DNA of 64,000 nt from Thysanoteuthis rhombus (GCA_963457665.1 OY735219.1:23098287-23162286), one strand, 5' to 3'. Shown: positions 46,638 to 61,300, counted from the stretch's first letter. Notes: generated by a model not told the origin, from the sequence alone. Translations and numbers: made by a program.

Positions 46638-48194
46638 TATTGCTCTTCCTTCTCTCATATCCTAATCATACATTTTTAAAGATTAACATTTTTTTTGCTT
46701 TTAAGCATCTGAAAAGTAAAGAATAATACCACCTCAATGAATTTTCATAGAATCAGAAAGTGAATGTGATAATTAGATGATTGTTTCCATGAATAAAAAA
46801 TAAAATATATTTCAGTATTTGTTAATGCTGTTCAAATGATTTTCCTCCAAATTTTCTCTCCAAAATGAAACTTGTCTATCTTTTATCTACAGAAGCGTGA
46901 CATGAATTTAATCTTATGATTTTTTTTTTTTGGTGGGAGATGGGGTTCAGTATATTTCCATTTACTGAATAATACGAGGTCAAATTGGTGAAAAAAAACA
47001 GCACATGCTTTTACATGAACTAGACCAAATCAAAACCTCAAAACTATACAACGTTGTGTCTTAGTACTTGCAAAAATTACTTTTCTATACTCTTCCTGAC
47101 TTCTCAGATATTTAGCATCAAAATGAATTACATAGATGTTAGGAAATGGCAAAAAAGCCGAGAACATGTTTAAAATTTTTAAAAAGATAATGGGATGATT
47201 GAAAAGGATTCATATGAATGCAAGCTATTCAATAAACAGATTGAGCTAACCTATGCAAGAAAAATTTATAGCAAACTTTTTTTCAGCACCTTATAACCAA
47301 TAAGACTCATAATTTGTAAAACAAATTGCTTTCCTTTTATTAAAACTCTGCTAGTCTTTGTTCTTAAACTTTGTTGTACTTAAATGAAATAAAAAAGACT
47401 TGCCATCATAGTCAATTATTGAGCAAGCCTAGTGTAAAAATTTGAGGACATCCATAAAAGATTCCATCAAAGAATAAACATGGTCAGAATGAATTCAGAT
47501 TATGGTATTACTGGTGTTTTCCATGGGAAAACATCTAATATAGAGTAAAAAATATCTAGATTCTGGAGACTCTAGATGTTATTATTATACCTGTCAGAAT
47601 AAGGGTCTAAAAACTTTTTTTTCCAAAAATCAAAAAAAAATTTAAAAGGAGTAAAAGTGGAGTACTGATGCCAATTTTCAAGTCTGTAGACAAAATATTA
47701 TGGCCGAGTGTGCTGGAACAGACAAACAAACATATCCACTTATAAGAAAAGGATAGAACCCTTTGACATCTCTGATGGCTACGGTGGTTCAATAAAAAGA
47801 AAGAATCGTAAGATTTATTTTCTGACTTTATAAAAATTCATTGTGTGGTGATATTATTCCTTAATTCTTAGATGATCCAAAAACAAAACAAAAAAATGTC
47901 AAGCTTTAATAATGTGTACTCAGAATATGAGACTAGGCAAACACTTTTCTTTAAGACAGAACAATAAGGAAGTGTGATGATGAAATCAATTTTTAGATGC
48001 CTCAAAAAATGATGAGCTGTGAAATTATTTGGTTGGAATATGAGCACAGGTAAATTGTCTTCTTCAAGTAAGAACAATAAGGAAGTGTGGTGATGTTATT
48101 CTTTAATTTTTGGATGCCTCAGAAAATCATAAGCTTTAAAAATGTGATATGTATTTTTTTTAATTTTGAAAAAAAAAGGTAAAAAATGCAATAC

Positions 48195-48449
48195 TGTAAC
48201 CAATTACTAAATTTTATATTCTTATTTGACTTACTTCACATTATAGTTTCGTTCTTGTGTTTTTTATCCTACAACCAATTATTGTTGATATTTCAATTTC
48301 ATCATTACAGCCTACCATAACAAGTAAAAGGGGAATTAACCAGACTGATTACCTAAAAATAATGAATAAAATATGGGTGTCAAACAAAACTAGACAAAAC
48401 CCCCTTGCTTAGATTAAAACATGACAAGAACTTCACTGATTGGTGATAG
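48195..48449. mobile_element. MITE family A, second copy with both ends
   Basis: Starts CTGTAACCAATTACTAA after TA and ends with the complementary ATTGGTGATAG. The right part matches the first copy (TTAGATTAAAACATGACAAG). About 255 bp. Confidence 0.6.
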
Positions 48450-48784
48450 CATTAATGTGTTCCACTTGCTCTCATTCAAAAGTTATTTTTAAAGCTTTTT
48501 TTATGCTTTCAAAAATAGAAAATCAAAAAAATATAATTTTTTACCTGACCTCATATTCAGGCATACATTTTTAAAGCTTAACATTTTTTTAGGTATCCAA
48601 GAATTTTTTTTAAATACCTCATTATTAATTTTTTTTCACTTGTTCCCATATTCAAAATATATTTTTAATGCCTTTAGTGATATTGATTTTTTTCATCTGG
48701 CTTCATATTCTAATCATACATTTTTAAAGTTTAATATTTAATAAGGTATCAAAATATTGAAAAATACCACATAGTATTGAATTT

Positions 48785-49206
48785 TTTTATCTGGCCTCAT
48801 AGTCTAATCTGTCATTTTAAGGTTTAAAGACATCCAAAAATCTACTTATATACTAAGCTGTGCTTTTTCTGTCTGTAACAATGGACTCTTCAACATGATG
48901 GTTCCGATTCAATTTTGCTCATAAAAATATCTCTTACCAACCATTTAAAACAATGACTCTTTCCACTTAGAGCCATCCAAAAACTGGAGAATAATACCAC
49001 ACAGTATTCATTTTTACCTCAGGTCATACTCAAATCACACATTTTTAATGCTAAACATTTTTTGAACCATCCAAAAAATTGAATTACCCATTGTTGTGGA
49101 CAGAGAAATAGAAAAATCAAACAGCTTAGTATATAAGTAGAATTTCTGGATGTATTTAAAAATATTAAAATCATCTAATTAGAATATGAGGCTAGGTAAA
49201 AGAAAT
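48785..49206. mobile_element. Foldback of family D with perfect 19-bp inner arms
   Basis: CTACTTATATACTAAGCTG at 48,842-48,860 is exactly complementary to 49,122-49,140; similarity continues outward on both sides for about 60 bp through the family D unit. This suggests family D is the long terminal inverted repeat of a foldback-type element. Confidence 0.65.
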
Positions 49207-49360
49207 TTAATACTCATAAAATAGTGATAATACTATACATTACCGAATTTCTGGTACTCCTACAATAGTAGGGTCCAACAATTAAGACAAGAAAGATACT
49301 TAAAGGCTTTAAAAATGAATGATTAGAATATTTAGAATATGAGACCACATTGAAAACATA

Positions 49361-49480
49361 CTGTTACTAATTACTAAAATTTTGTCATGTCTTAATCTAA
49401 CCAAAGGAGTTTTGTCAGGCTTTGCGCTTCAATTGTAGGAGTTTGTCCCTGGAGGTTTTATCCCTTAGGGATTTAGCAAG
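49361..49480 (+). mobile_element. MITE family A, left half
   Basis: Begins CTGTTACTAATTACTAAAA after TA and follows the family through the ATCTAACCAAAGGAG and TTTGTCC blocks. Right end not found. Confidence 0.5.
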
Positions 49481-49799
49481 GCTCCATAATATATTTGCCA
49501 GTAATCTTGGGATGTTTTTTTCTTCAGTATAAGTGAATTCATTCTTGATTGTCCAAAAATATCCAAAATTCTGCTGAAATACTTAATTTTTAATCACTGC
49601 AATGCTATTTATGTGTTTTGCCATTTATATTTATCTATATAAAAAACGTTTATACTGAGGCCAGTTTAGAGAAAATTGGATACAGTGGTATTTTTTTTTA
49701 AATTTTGGATACCTAAAAGAAATGCATAGCTTTAAAAATGAATGATTAGAATATTTAGAATATGAGACCAGGTATGTATGTATGTATGTATCCAGACTT

Positions 49800-50060
49800 T
49801 GTCCAGTCCTTACTATTCATAATGGAAACTTGAAATTTTGCGCACACACACCTCTCAGTGAGTAAAGAAAATCTTTTGAAAATTCCTCTCCAAAATAGAT
49901 TTTTAGTAAGGGGGGTTCAATATGCAATGTAAATTTACACTAAATTGGTCACCAGTTTGTGCCCACTTGTTTTTTTGAAAATTCAGACCTGTTTTTTTAT
50001 TATCGAGGGAAGTAACTCATTTCAATGATCACCCTTTTTTCCAACCTTTTAACACAGCAT
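49800..50060 (-). repeat. Family B, reverse copy
   Basis: Reverse-strand blocks TTTACACTAAATTGGTCACC and GAGGGAAGTAACTCATTTC match the other copies. Confidence 0.55.
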
Positions 50061-52560
50061 ATATAGGTGGAGTTGATTCATCATTTTCGTTGAAATATTT
50101 TTTTTGTTCATGACTTCCTTGTTTCACATTTTAGTTACCGATCAAATTTGATATTCAAATTGTTAGACTTGCTATTGATTTTGTTTTTCAGAAGTTCAGT
50201 TGGAATTCCCCTTATCAAATCATTTGCTTGAAGGAATAGATTTTTATACAGATTATTAGAATATATGGCGGTTGAGTGAATGAAATTTCAAAAAGTGTGA
50301 ATCAGTATATAGTCAGTTGCTTCAACAGGCATTGAATTTTTTCCTCAAGAAAAGAAAGAAAAATAGCATATCACTTGTGTAATGATACACTTGTTTGATA
50401 CTAGCATAAAATATGAATTACCATTTGAGAAATTAACATTTTGTAAATGAAGTAATGAATGCTTATATTCAAAATAACTTCAAACTTCGACCCAACAAAT
50501 AGTGATTTCTATATAACTTCATTGATTTACAAAAAAAATCATTATCCTACAATTAATTGATTTTTAAATATTTTTTTGGCTTTATATGGATGTCTGAAAG
50601 CATCATAAGTGAGATACTATAAACAATTACAGTTTTGTGAAAATTAACAATTTGTCTGTTTACAATATTGCACCTAGGAAGCTGAAATTTGGCATAGGAA
50701 TACATTTTTCAACAGCAAATATCATGGTCTATATAAACTTGACCTCAGAGATCAATCGATGTCATTGGAGATAATTTATGGTAATTTCTAGCAGATCTAA
50801 ACAATATAAACAATATAATTTTGCACCTAGTGAAAGTAATAGGCTATGCAAGTTTGATATTAGAGGTCGTTCGAAGTAATTTATGGTCATTTCTAAGTTT
50901 TATTAAGAATAATGTTGGGTAGACAACTCATTTCCTCACAAATTTCACAAAAAAAATCAAAATAATTTTTAAAAAGCCATTTTCTCTGAGATATTTTGCC
51001 TTCAAAAGACTTTTAACAGATAAATATGAATAGTATCCAACAATATTGCAATAAATTTTAACACTTTCATTTCATAATTTTTGTTTTAATATTTACTTTT
51101 TAAAAGTATCAGTATCATTTTCAGTATTTTCAGGTGATTTACCTTTGTATTTTCAAATATTTCAATATATTTTTAGTGTATAAAAATACTACCTATGATT
51201 CCCAAGGAAAAGAATGACTACCAATTTGAAAATATAAAATCTTCTTTAAGCTGCTTATCCTTACAAACACATACCAAAGATCAAAAAAATGCTTTTATTG
51301 AATGTACATGTGGACTTTTTCAATTAAATTTTTGTACTTTTGGTTATATTTCTTCATATCAGGTTTTATGCTCTCTGGGTGTGCCTATACAAACTCTAAA
51401 GCAGACAGACCCATGCACAAATATTTGTTTTAGATAAATATTTGAAAAAAATTTGATTGGAAAAAGACAGAATACACCTGAGAATTTGCCAAAGGTTAAA
51501 CATTTTTCCTGGAAATAAATGACGAAAATTCCCAGAAAGAGGCCCAAAGTTCTGAGAAAACAAAAATCTCTATTCATTCAGGGGAAGCAAAGTGATAACA
51601 GGATACTTTGGCAAAAATCCCTTTGACAAACAACAGGTGTATATGACAACACACCAGCTCAATGATAAGCTAAGTACCTTGATTACAGACTTTTATAACA
51701 CACCTTGAAACTATACATTACACAAAATAATTTCTCTCATAAGTTTATTATTCATATACATCAATAAATAGTTGAGCACTTTCACATGAGAAAACTTCAT
51801 TGTTTATTCCTCTGTGATTTGTCTCTCTCTAATTTACAAACCCTTTTCTCCCTACTTAGCTGATCGATACATCCATGCTCCCTTCTAAGTAGTAGTGAGC
51901 ACTCACCCAATTTCATCTGGGGGAACCTTCTGATACTTTACAATAAATCTCATCTTAATGGAGTCAACAACAAAATAAAACTTATATAAACCCCTACAAC
52001 TCTCAAACTTTATTTGGCACATTATTTTTCAATTGTATACAGACTTCATACAAAGATTTTTTTTTTTAATTATTCTCTGCAGGCAACAGGGATTTAAAAA
52101 TCTCCTGAAAGTCAATCATCTCATTTCGATGAGAATTTCAATACCTATTCATTTCTGAATGAATTTATTTATGAAAGGGATACATTGTGGGAAAAAGTTG
52201 GGAAACCAACCTTTAAAGATTCGATTATATGAAATATGATCTGTTTTCCTGTGTTCTTATTGTTGTTATCAACTATATAAACATAGGAGAACAAATTATA
52301 TTTTACAGAGGTTTCATAAAAATTGAATAAAGTTCCATTGCAGTTATTTTGCCCTAGGTATCCCAGCTAGTATAGTAATAAATAAATGATATAAAGGAAT
52401 AAAAAAAAGATTTACGCATCATTTGTTACACGTAACAAACAATGAGTGACATGTACTTATTTGTATTATAAGCAAATAAAAAAGTGATAAATAAATTATA
52501 TTAAATGATACATATTGAATCAAATGAATAGTTTCAATGTTTAATCAGTTGCTATCAATT
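50061..52560. other. Intergenic, mostly unassigned
   Basis: AT-rich. Two related segments near 50,640 and 50,810 share CACCTAG and AGTTTGAT/AACTTGAC-like blocks. No gene recognised. Confidence 0.4.
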
Positions 52561-52569
52561 TTGTTCCCT

Positions 52570-52870
52570 ATTCGCTTCTGTCCGTTTTGTGCATCCTTAG
52601 TCGATTTCGTCAATGGTTAAAACACGCACGTCACACCCACAGACCCAAAGATTGTCAAAAATTGAGTGTGGAACTATTTTTTTCAATTTTTTATGGCTTA
52701 AAAAAATATTAAAACTTTAAAAATGTGTGATTAGAATATGAGGTCAGGTAAAAATAATTACCACACCAATTTCTGGAATATTTGTCATGCCTGAACAGTT
52801 TGACCGAGGAGGTTTTGTCCGGCTTTACATTTCAAGTCCGGTGGCTTTGTCACCTGAGGGGTTTTGTCCT
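52570..52870. repeat. Mosaic of foldback arm, family D and family A fragments
   Basis: Three families abut: an arm like that beside ALG13 (52,570-52,650), a family D unit (52,690-52,755) and a family A segment (52,757-52,870). Confidence 0.5.
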
Positions 52871-54190
52871 TATAAAGATGAATATAGGATCGCTATGTGA
52901 CCTTGATAGACTGTGGTAGATACATGTTTGTGGTGACAAATCTACATTAAAAACAACGTTGGTTGTCCATAATCTATAATACTGACAAAATATTTCGTGT
53001 AGTTCATATGACATCAGCTGGAATCCTTGTAATTACTGATTGTGCCAAACAATGAGAAAAGGCAGTATTGGTCATCGGTCAACAATAGACAGGAAATCAA
53101 TTTTTTTTCCTGTCGTTTCATGAATATTTTCGAGTAATTGATACCTTATGACACAAACAAGAAGAAGAAAAAACGGTTTTCTTTCTTTTAATCATTTATT
53201 TGGTTTTCTTTCGGTTAGTTTGATTAATTGCAACACTCCTTTTTTGTTGAAGATAGAAACATTTTTAGTACCTTCTAACAGGAAATGAATACCTATATTG
53301 AGGAAAAAATGTTCAACTTTTGTTGGTCTTTGAAATTTTTACTACATCCTATCATTATAAATAAAATAAATGTGCATTTTTGACGCTAAAATATTTCCAT
53401 AATACGCTGGATAAACAAAAAACTATCAACAAATCAGAAATAGGTATGGCATTCAGTGCTGAATATCGGAATAGGTCAACGTTACTTCCTTTTCGACATT
53501 CTGGTTTCTACACCCGATTAGAAAGGAGTCGATCTATGGCTCTTTACCTCAAGACAAAGGGAATCTTTTAAAACTGCCATTAATTTCCTTTTAAGGTAGT
53601 TTTTTCCAAGTTCATAGCCAACCTAAGATGAAGAAATCAGTATGAATACGCAATGGTCATTTTAAATAACACAGTGATTTAAAAACTGGTGAGTCGTTTT
53701 ATTCAATTGAGTTCGTAAATAAAACTTGACTCAAAGTCGGGGTTCATTTTCTAGATGTGTAATTTTTTTTTTTTTTTTGTATGATTCCGTTGTTATGTCT
53801 TTATTTTTTGTTTATTTCATTCTTTACTAGCGATATGTAAAACTGTTAACCGAAATGAGTATTATTTTTCTATCCTTCGTAAGAAGAAAACTTTTCTGAA
53901 CGATCAGGTATTACTGATATTTTTAAAAATGAGGGTTCAATTTTGTAGATGATTTCAATTAGGAACTGGTCCCCGACTTTGTAAATGTTACGCTATTTGT
54001 GCTTCTTTATCTTTCTTTCGCACTTTATCCCCTGGAAGTTTTTTTTCTATTTTATATGGAATGAAATTTTTTTTTATCTCAATACGATTTGAGAAAATTT
54101 TTCAACTAGATTATGATTTATCTTGGTTTAAAGTTGTTTTTTTTTTTTTTTTAATAATAACCACTCAGCTTTCCCTGAAATGTCATGACT
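52871..54190. other. Intergenic DNA
   Basis: No exon or repeat recognised beyond poly-T runs. Confidence 0.4.
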
Positions 54191-54194
54191 AAAA

Positions 54195-54640
54195 TTAGAA
54201 ACCGCCCGTCAACCAAATCTATCAACTTGGGTTTCTTCAGTTTGTAAGAGAGTCTGGCTGGCCACCAATATACCTGTGTCGCGCGACAGGCTGCATTAAT
54301 AGAGCTAGAGGGGATGACATGTTAAACATTTAGTCCTTCTGTCCTTAATGTCTAGAAAAAAAAACTTTTTTGTTTTTTCGGAGGGGGGATTTACAATCTA
54401 AGTTTATACTAAATTAGTCCCTTAGTTTGTGTCCTGCAACATTCCATCTTGTTTTTTTGAAAGACTATCTTCAATGATCATTGTCGAACATAAACGAAAA
54501 AAAGACGAGAGAAGTTACTTGCTCATTGATCACTCCCTTTCCAATTCTTTTGATTGATCACCCCCAACACTGCATGCTGCTAGAAGACGTTGGTCACGTG
54601 ATGATTTCTATTGATTGAATAATCAAGCCCGTTTGATTTT
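54195..54640 (-). repeat. Family B, near-complete reverse copy
   Basis: About 445 bp, the reverse complement of the order seen at 20.7 kb, including GTTGGTCACGTGATGATTTC at one end. Both ends present; bordered by a poly-T run at 54,637-54,658. Confidence 0.65.
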
Positions 54641-57242
54641 TTTTTTTTTTTTTTTTTGATATTTACGTTTTAGATTTGAATTTTTTTTTTATTTCGTTAT
54701 ATTTTTAATCTAAATATCTTTCATTTCTGATTATTCGTAATTCGTTGGCTCCAGCAAGACGATATTAAGTTTGTAAAGACAACGTTTTGGGTTTCTGTCC
54801 TGATTGCTTTTTATTTCGAAAATTTATATTCAAACATTTGGTATTGTCAAATATTCAGTTTAGATGTTTATATTTAGAGAAGAGACTGTGGCATCTGATA
54901 GCTTGTTCCAGATTTCTAACCCTGTTGGCTGTTCGTATGCCTAGCTAGATATGACCTCTGGTTTCACTGGTTAGGGGTGGCTGTAGCGTGATTTTTATCT
55001 GGACAGCTGCTGCACGCCATTGACCAAGACTGTATCAGCACGGGTTCGTCTGTAGGATAGTCTCCTGATCAAGCTCATTCTGAATATGACTGGTGCTTGA
55101 TGTCGAGGATCATCTTTATGGCTCTTCTTTTTAGTTTTACTAGCGTTTATGTTAAATTTATGTAGGTGACCAAATGTAAGAACTGAATTACAATTGTGGC
55201 TTGACGGCTGTTTGTTTACTTATATGTGTGTATATATTTGGATGTCTGTGCGCACACCTTTTATGAGAGAGAGGGCAAAAAGAAAGATGGACTGAGTGGT
55301 AATATTAATGAGGGAGATGGAAAGAAAGGCGTGGCTGACTGGCCGATTTTTCTTTTTCCAAGAACTTTACTGAGGGAGTGGGCAAAATAGACCAGCTGTA
55401 GGCTGTATTAGCCACTTTTGACTAGATCTAGCTTTTTTTTTTTTTTTTTTTTTCTTTTTCTCTCTTCCAATTAATCCAATGAAAATCTACAATAGCCGAT
55501 AGTATTTGATTTGTACAAAAGGTAATTTGTTCTGGATTTTTTTGTATATGGTCATTTTCTTTGATAAGTTGGCTGGAAATGGAAGAAAGCAATTGGTTTT
55601 AGTTATTTTCAAAGACCATTTTAGCTATCAATAACAGACCATACTTGGCTACTCTTGATTCTGAAACATTCGTTTGAGTCTAATGGTCAAAAAAATTAAC
55701 AATTTCACGAGTAATTATTTCTGCTTTCAATCCGTAATATCTTCGTTTCCACTGTGAAATTTGTCAGTTTTCTGAACTCGTCCCACTTTTTTTGTTGAAG
55801 TTATTTATTTTATTTATTTATTTATTTATTGTTATGATTCAATAAAACAAATATTCAAATTTATGATGAAAAACAAAGTTGCTCTGAGTAATTTTCGACT
55901 TTGGTCAATAACCATATTGTCAGTTGTAATCTGGAAATTTCCAAGTTTTGAGGAAAATTGAACTGTTTGCAGAAGTTTTCAGAAAAATTTGTTGAATATT
56001 CAAAATAATTAGAAGATAATTTTCATGAGATTTGTTTTTGCTTTCAATCCATATCACCTTCATTTCCTCTGCGGATTTGTCAGTTTTCATACTAATTATT
56101 TTTTAAGCCTCTTGGAGAAGGGTTTATTTATATTTTACTGGACTATTACTTTCCATCTATCATATGAAAATACACTTTCAAAGTATTAGGTTATAAGTAT
56201 CGGGCAATACCTCGTTTTGTGAACACAAATGTTTCAGTTGTCAAAATGCATGTATAGGCAAAAACCATTTAGTTACATTGCGGTATTCAAAGCAATGAGA
56301 ATATGATTCATGCATTAACATCTGTTTTTCTTTCATGAATTTTTCACGCACAAGCTCCCTCTATATTGAAAATGGCACTCTGCATCATTTTTAACATTGA
56401 GTGTGTGGAACTACAATTTATAATCATTGTTCAATACAATTTGTCATCTGCATGGTTCAAGTTGAGACACTTCATTTTTGTCCTTTTGTGCATCCATAGT
56501 CAATTTCAACAATGGTTGAAATTTTTGTGTTCAGAAAACAAAGGATTGCCAAATACTGTTTAGGGTCACGAAAAGCTGCGTGAACTGCTCCAGGGGTGCA
56601 TGCAGGTTTGCGCACACAAGTGTTCACAAACCTGCCTGAGAGGGTGCAACACCGCCACAAGATACAATTGCACAACCTACCAGTAAGTAAACTCAAACCA
56701 TTTTCTTGGCGTCCCCCTCCCTGCCCATCTCATTAGCTAAAGCAAATACTTAGATAGCTGCACAGTTTTCCTTGAAGAAATTTGGTAAAGATTTGTTTTC
56801 CGAGAAGGAAATATCTTTTCTTTCAATTTTGGATACTTTCACTCCATTAGACCCTAGAACCATGGCCAAATTTGTTGGTATTTAGAAAAAAAAGATTTTT
56901 TTCAGGTTTTTTCAATGGGTGTTCTATTTATGCTGTAAGGTGGACACTTGAAAAAATAGTACAAGTTTTGCTGAATTATAATTCAATAAACAGCAAATCT
57001 GTGACCTTTATATTAGGTCTGAATGTCATAGTATTCTAAATGCTAACTCCGGGGAAAACTAATTGAAATGAAACAATATGGTAATCTTTGAAATAAGTGC
57101 GCATTTTAATTTCCTCATGACGTCTTTTATGCAAAAGAAAAGATTCTCATTTCAAGCAAGTGCGCATACATGCTCTATTTATAAAGAAATACTTGATAGT
57201 TCTATACAGTATTCTTTTTATCACCTTTCATCTATTTTGTAG
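54641..57242. other. Intergenic DNA upstream of the unrecognised gene
   Basis: Holds a foldback-family arm at 56,463-56,545 and poly-T runs. A 5' untranslated exon of the gene probably lies somewhere here but is not identifiable. Confidence 0.4.
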
Positions 57243-57323
57243 ATCATTATGGATGAAGAAATGCATTCTCTATCCAGTGGTCGCGCATCACCTTGGCAAG
57301 ATGTGCAATTGGTGGATCGAAAG
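57243..57323 (+). CDS. Unrecognised gene, start exon
   Basis: Acceptor TATTTTGTAG, six untranslated bases, ATG at 57249 followed by G, 25 codons, then donor GTATCT in phase 0. Codon content (many GA-rich codons and a CpG-bearing GGTCGCGCA) stands out from the AT-rich flanks. A longer overlapping frame across it is a shadow. Confidence 0.55.
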
Positions 57324-58275
57324 GTATCTCTATAACTATCTAGTTTTTATTTATATGCTGATTGCTTTTACCTTTTTCTCAATGCCCATTAATGCTGAGG
57401 ATGGTATGAGTTCTTTCAAAAAAAGAACTTTCAATTCTTGTAGTTGTCAAGCCAAGGTATATTCTGCTTGATTAGTAGTCAAAGATGTATCTAAAAAGAT
57501 TTTTGTTTCTGTCGAGATTTTATTACAATGACTCTATTGGTTAACAATTTTCTTTTTAAAAAAAAAAAAAGATCAAGATAATAAATCAATCTAATAAGAT
57601 AGCCATTGGCTGAACCTTTACAGCCAGTGTAGTCCTGTTGATATCTTGATGGAAGAAGAAAAATCTCTCTAAAATACTATTGTTCTCCTTGGACTATGCA
57701 ATTATCAAAGCACATACTGTAGACCGGTTATAACACGGAAATTAAGGTTCATCATTTTATGCCACATTATAAGTGAGTCCGCATTTTAGCTGATTTTCCA
57801 TTTTTACAATCCTTAATCCAAGTCCATGCCCCTCCCCCTCCAAACTTCAAGACTGACCCTTGCAATATGCACAGAAATTGAGAGAAAACTATGGGGGTAG
57901 AGTGAGACTAGTCCCCGGGAAAACAGAAATGAATATTTGAAAAAAATTTTCAAATCTCACCAGAAGGTTACATCTTGACAAAACTTTGATACATACGTAG
58001 TGAGTGTCTAGAGAAGGTGTTTGACATTATGTTTGTAATCTTTTTAGCCACAAATGAAAGAGAAATGGGTGATGAGTTTTGTCTATCATCTACTAAAATG
58101 TTTTTTGCCTAATTCATTTCCTTTTTACAGTTAGGGTAACCTGATTCAATAGGTGTCTTTCTATTTTTGTATTTAGTTATTGTTTTGAGAATTTAGGGCC
58201 CATGCTTAAATCACGCTATATCGAGTCTATTGTGTACCTCGGATGATATTTTCAAAAGTTGCATTTTCCTCTTAG

Positions 58276-58307
<32 letters not shown>

Positions 58308-61300
58308 GTCGACTATTAAGTATGTCATATATAAATGAAAAAAATTGAATTTATGAAGACCCCATTAGTAATGACATGTATATATTATTTCAGTGCAAGC
58401 ATAAGCTAAGTATGAGATAGCATGGAACCCGATAATTTATCTTGATTTTTGAGAGACTGCAGATTTCTTCCTAAAAGCAATGATTTAGCATTAGTTTGAG
58501 AAAACTCTGACAATTGATAATTTCTTGAGTGTTGAGGGATTGAAAGTTTTTAGAATCTCATTGAAATAAACAATGATAGTATTATAGAAATTATCATTTT
58601 GTTTCTTTTTACCAAGCATCAAAACTCGTAATTCCATGGTTCCAAAGATGGTTGATCAAGATTCCTCAGGTATTGGAAAACATAGAACTTGTGGTCAGAA
58701 GAATTTTAGGGTTAGAAAAAAAAAAGTCTTTGGGATCTCCTGCTAGGCCACGAGTGTAGCAGCTTGAGCTTCTAGTATTCAAAGATTTTTGATTGAAGGG
58801 AATGTCAAGATTTTTGCATTCTAATGACTTAAATTATCCTCATTTCAACTGCATGCACTGGTCTAAAAAATTATTCTGATATAAAAGAAATATTGCTGTT
58901 TACTATGTGAGATATTTCATCATCAAAAAAAAGGCTCTTGTGAAAAAGCAATTACAGAAATTTTTATATTAGGATTTGTTTCTTTAAAATGAAAAATTGA
59001 TGACAAAATTTTGCTTCTGTTTTCATGAATAGCCTGCATCATGTTACAGAACCTCTTGGAAATTGTAAAACTGAACCTTAAGCACTCTTGCTCTTGAATG
59101 AAGTCTAGCTCGTACATTTGTCTTGACTCCGCTGGCAACTCCAATCACCAAATGATAGTGTTAAAATTTCCTGATTGTGTTTTCATGTAAAGCTCTGTCA
59201 CACATAAATAGGCACATTGATTATATACTTTTAAAGTTACTAAGTGCTCAAAATCTTGGTGCCCGTGAAAAGGAATGCAGAGTGCTAAAGATATGAAAAA
59301 AATTCAAGCATGATGATAACTTTGATTCACCTTTAATTATTTTTCGGTCTGAGATGTTTTTCTTTCTAACAAAGCACTTTTATAAAAGGAAGAAAAACTG
59401 CATTTCAACATTCACTTTTTGCTTTAAAATGAATGTATGTTAGCAAATGTATACTTCAAAACTTTGATACATATGTAGCAAGTGTCTAGAGAATGAGTTT
59501 GACATTATGTCTGTAACCTTTTTAGCAACAGATGGAAGGGAAATGGGCGATGAGTTTTGTCTATTGTCTACTAAAATGTTTTTGTCTAATTCATAATATA
59601 TGTATACTTCAAATGTTGAACTGATGACATTACCTGAGAAAAAAAAATAAGATCAGTGAGCTTGTTTTTTTTGTTTTTTTTTTAATAGTTTTTTTATATA
59701 GACTTCATCTGGCACTTATTATATTGAACATGGTAATGTAGGTTAAACAGTCAAATCAGATTTGTCCTAGCTTATTCTTTGAGGTACTCCCTGAAATACT
59801 AATCATAACTGGCTGGACCTGTGGAATTTATGCAGATGTTGCCATTATCTCATTCTCTTCACTCACCCTTTGCATCTTCTTATTTTCTTCTCTGCCCGTC
59901 TGTGTTTTGATCTAAATGTCGGATAAATCGGGATTTGTTTCATATGCATAAAGAAATGAGGAATGCACTAATTTGTTCTACTGGAACTTCTCTTTTTATC
60001 TTTCTTATGCTCTCTCTCTCTCTCGCTCTACAAATAATTTTAATTGCAATTTTCATGCCTTCTCATCCCTATTATACATTGATTTACTCATATTGGTAGT
60101 TTTAGTCACAATATTTTGGCCATAGTGCCCTCTGGCTCTCTCCAGGTGTCTGTCATAGTTGATAACCTGGTAAGTATGAACAATAAGGATGCAATCACAC
60201 TGGAAAATCAACATCTGAGAAATTTAAAAATCCGGCAAAAGTCAGCATATTATTCAATAATAATGAAATTTTGATACCTATTTATTAAAGGATGAATTCT
60301 ATTTTTTTTAAATAACTTCTATTCCAAACATCAGGAAAAAATATTTCTTATAATTCATGCCATTTTGATGATTTATTTCATTTATACATTGCTGTTTTCA
60401 TTAATTTTTACATATTTGACGGAGAAATTCCTTGATATGATTTATGTTTCCCTTTTTTTAGATAAACACTATATGTATTTTTTTCTCGGCAATTTTCCTA
60501 GTTTCATTCAAGTAATTATAATTTAGGTCTTTGATCTGGAAAATGGAATTTTTTTACTCAGTATTTTTATGGAGGACTTCTCATTAATTTCATTAATTCA
60601 ACTCTGTTCAAGCAGTTCCTCGGGCACTTTTCTGAAAAAAAAAAAAAAAAAATGAAGTTAACATAATGAACATCTCAATATATATCTGTAGGGGTGAAAA
60701 TCAATGAAAACAGCTATGTATAAATAAAATAAATCATCAAAAGGCAAGGTAGAAATCATGGAAAAAAAAAAATTTCTCTCCAGATGAAACTTTTTTTTTT
60801 TTTCTTCAATTTGTCCCGTAATGAATAAGTATTGAAAATTCTATCAAAATTGGATAATGTATTGCTGTTTGCCAGATTTGAAAAATTTTCAGTGAAAATT
60901 GTATTCATATTGTTCATACCTATTACCTTGGAATTTCAAACCAGACCTGTATTCAATCCACACTGATGGATTGTTCTCATCCACTTTCCATGTGAGGATA
61001 TCACTTATTAGTCAATTCTTCCTTGTTGATTTGCCCTCGCCATGTGGCTTGTCAACCTCTTCCACTGGCCTTCTTGGCACAATCCAGCCCTAGGATTGAA
61101 CTTTTGACCACCAGATAGGCTTTTTTTTTTCTTTCTTTCTTTCATGTCCACCCCTTCCTCCTCGCTATATGTATTTGTTTTGTTTTTTCTCGTCTTTTTA
61201 TTTCCTATCTTTCCTTCTTCATTATCTCTTTTTCTTTTTCTTCCCCCCTCGGAACTTGGAAAAAATCCAAATTTTAAATTTTTGACAATTGAAATCTGTG

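Larger units (their letters stand above)
46640..49800. repeat. Nest of family D repeats in both orientations
   Basis: At least nine copies of a unit of about 100 bp (core CATATTCTAATCATACATTTTTAAAG then a run of T and ATCCAAAAA) occur near 46,650, 47,870, 47,990, 48,545, 48,640, 48,705, 48,790, 49,010, 49,160, 49,300 and 49,700; another is at 52,690. Orientations alternate. No gene is seen here. Confidence 0.65.

Noticed and set aside
57160-57471. 103-codon frame overlapping the start exon of the unrecognised gene
   Set aside because: Different frame, no recognised domain; the spliced exon has better coding character and splice signals.
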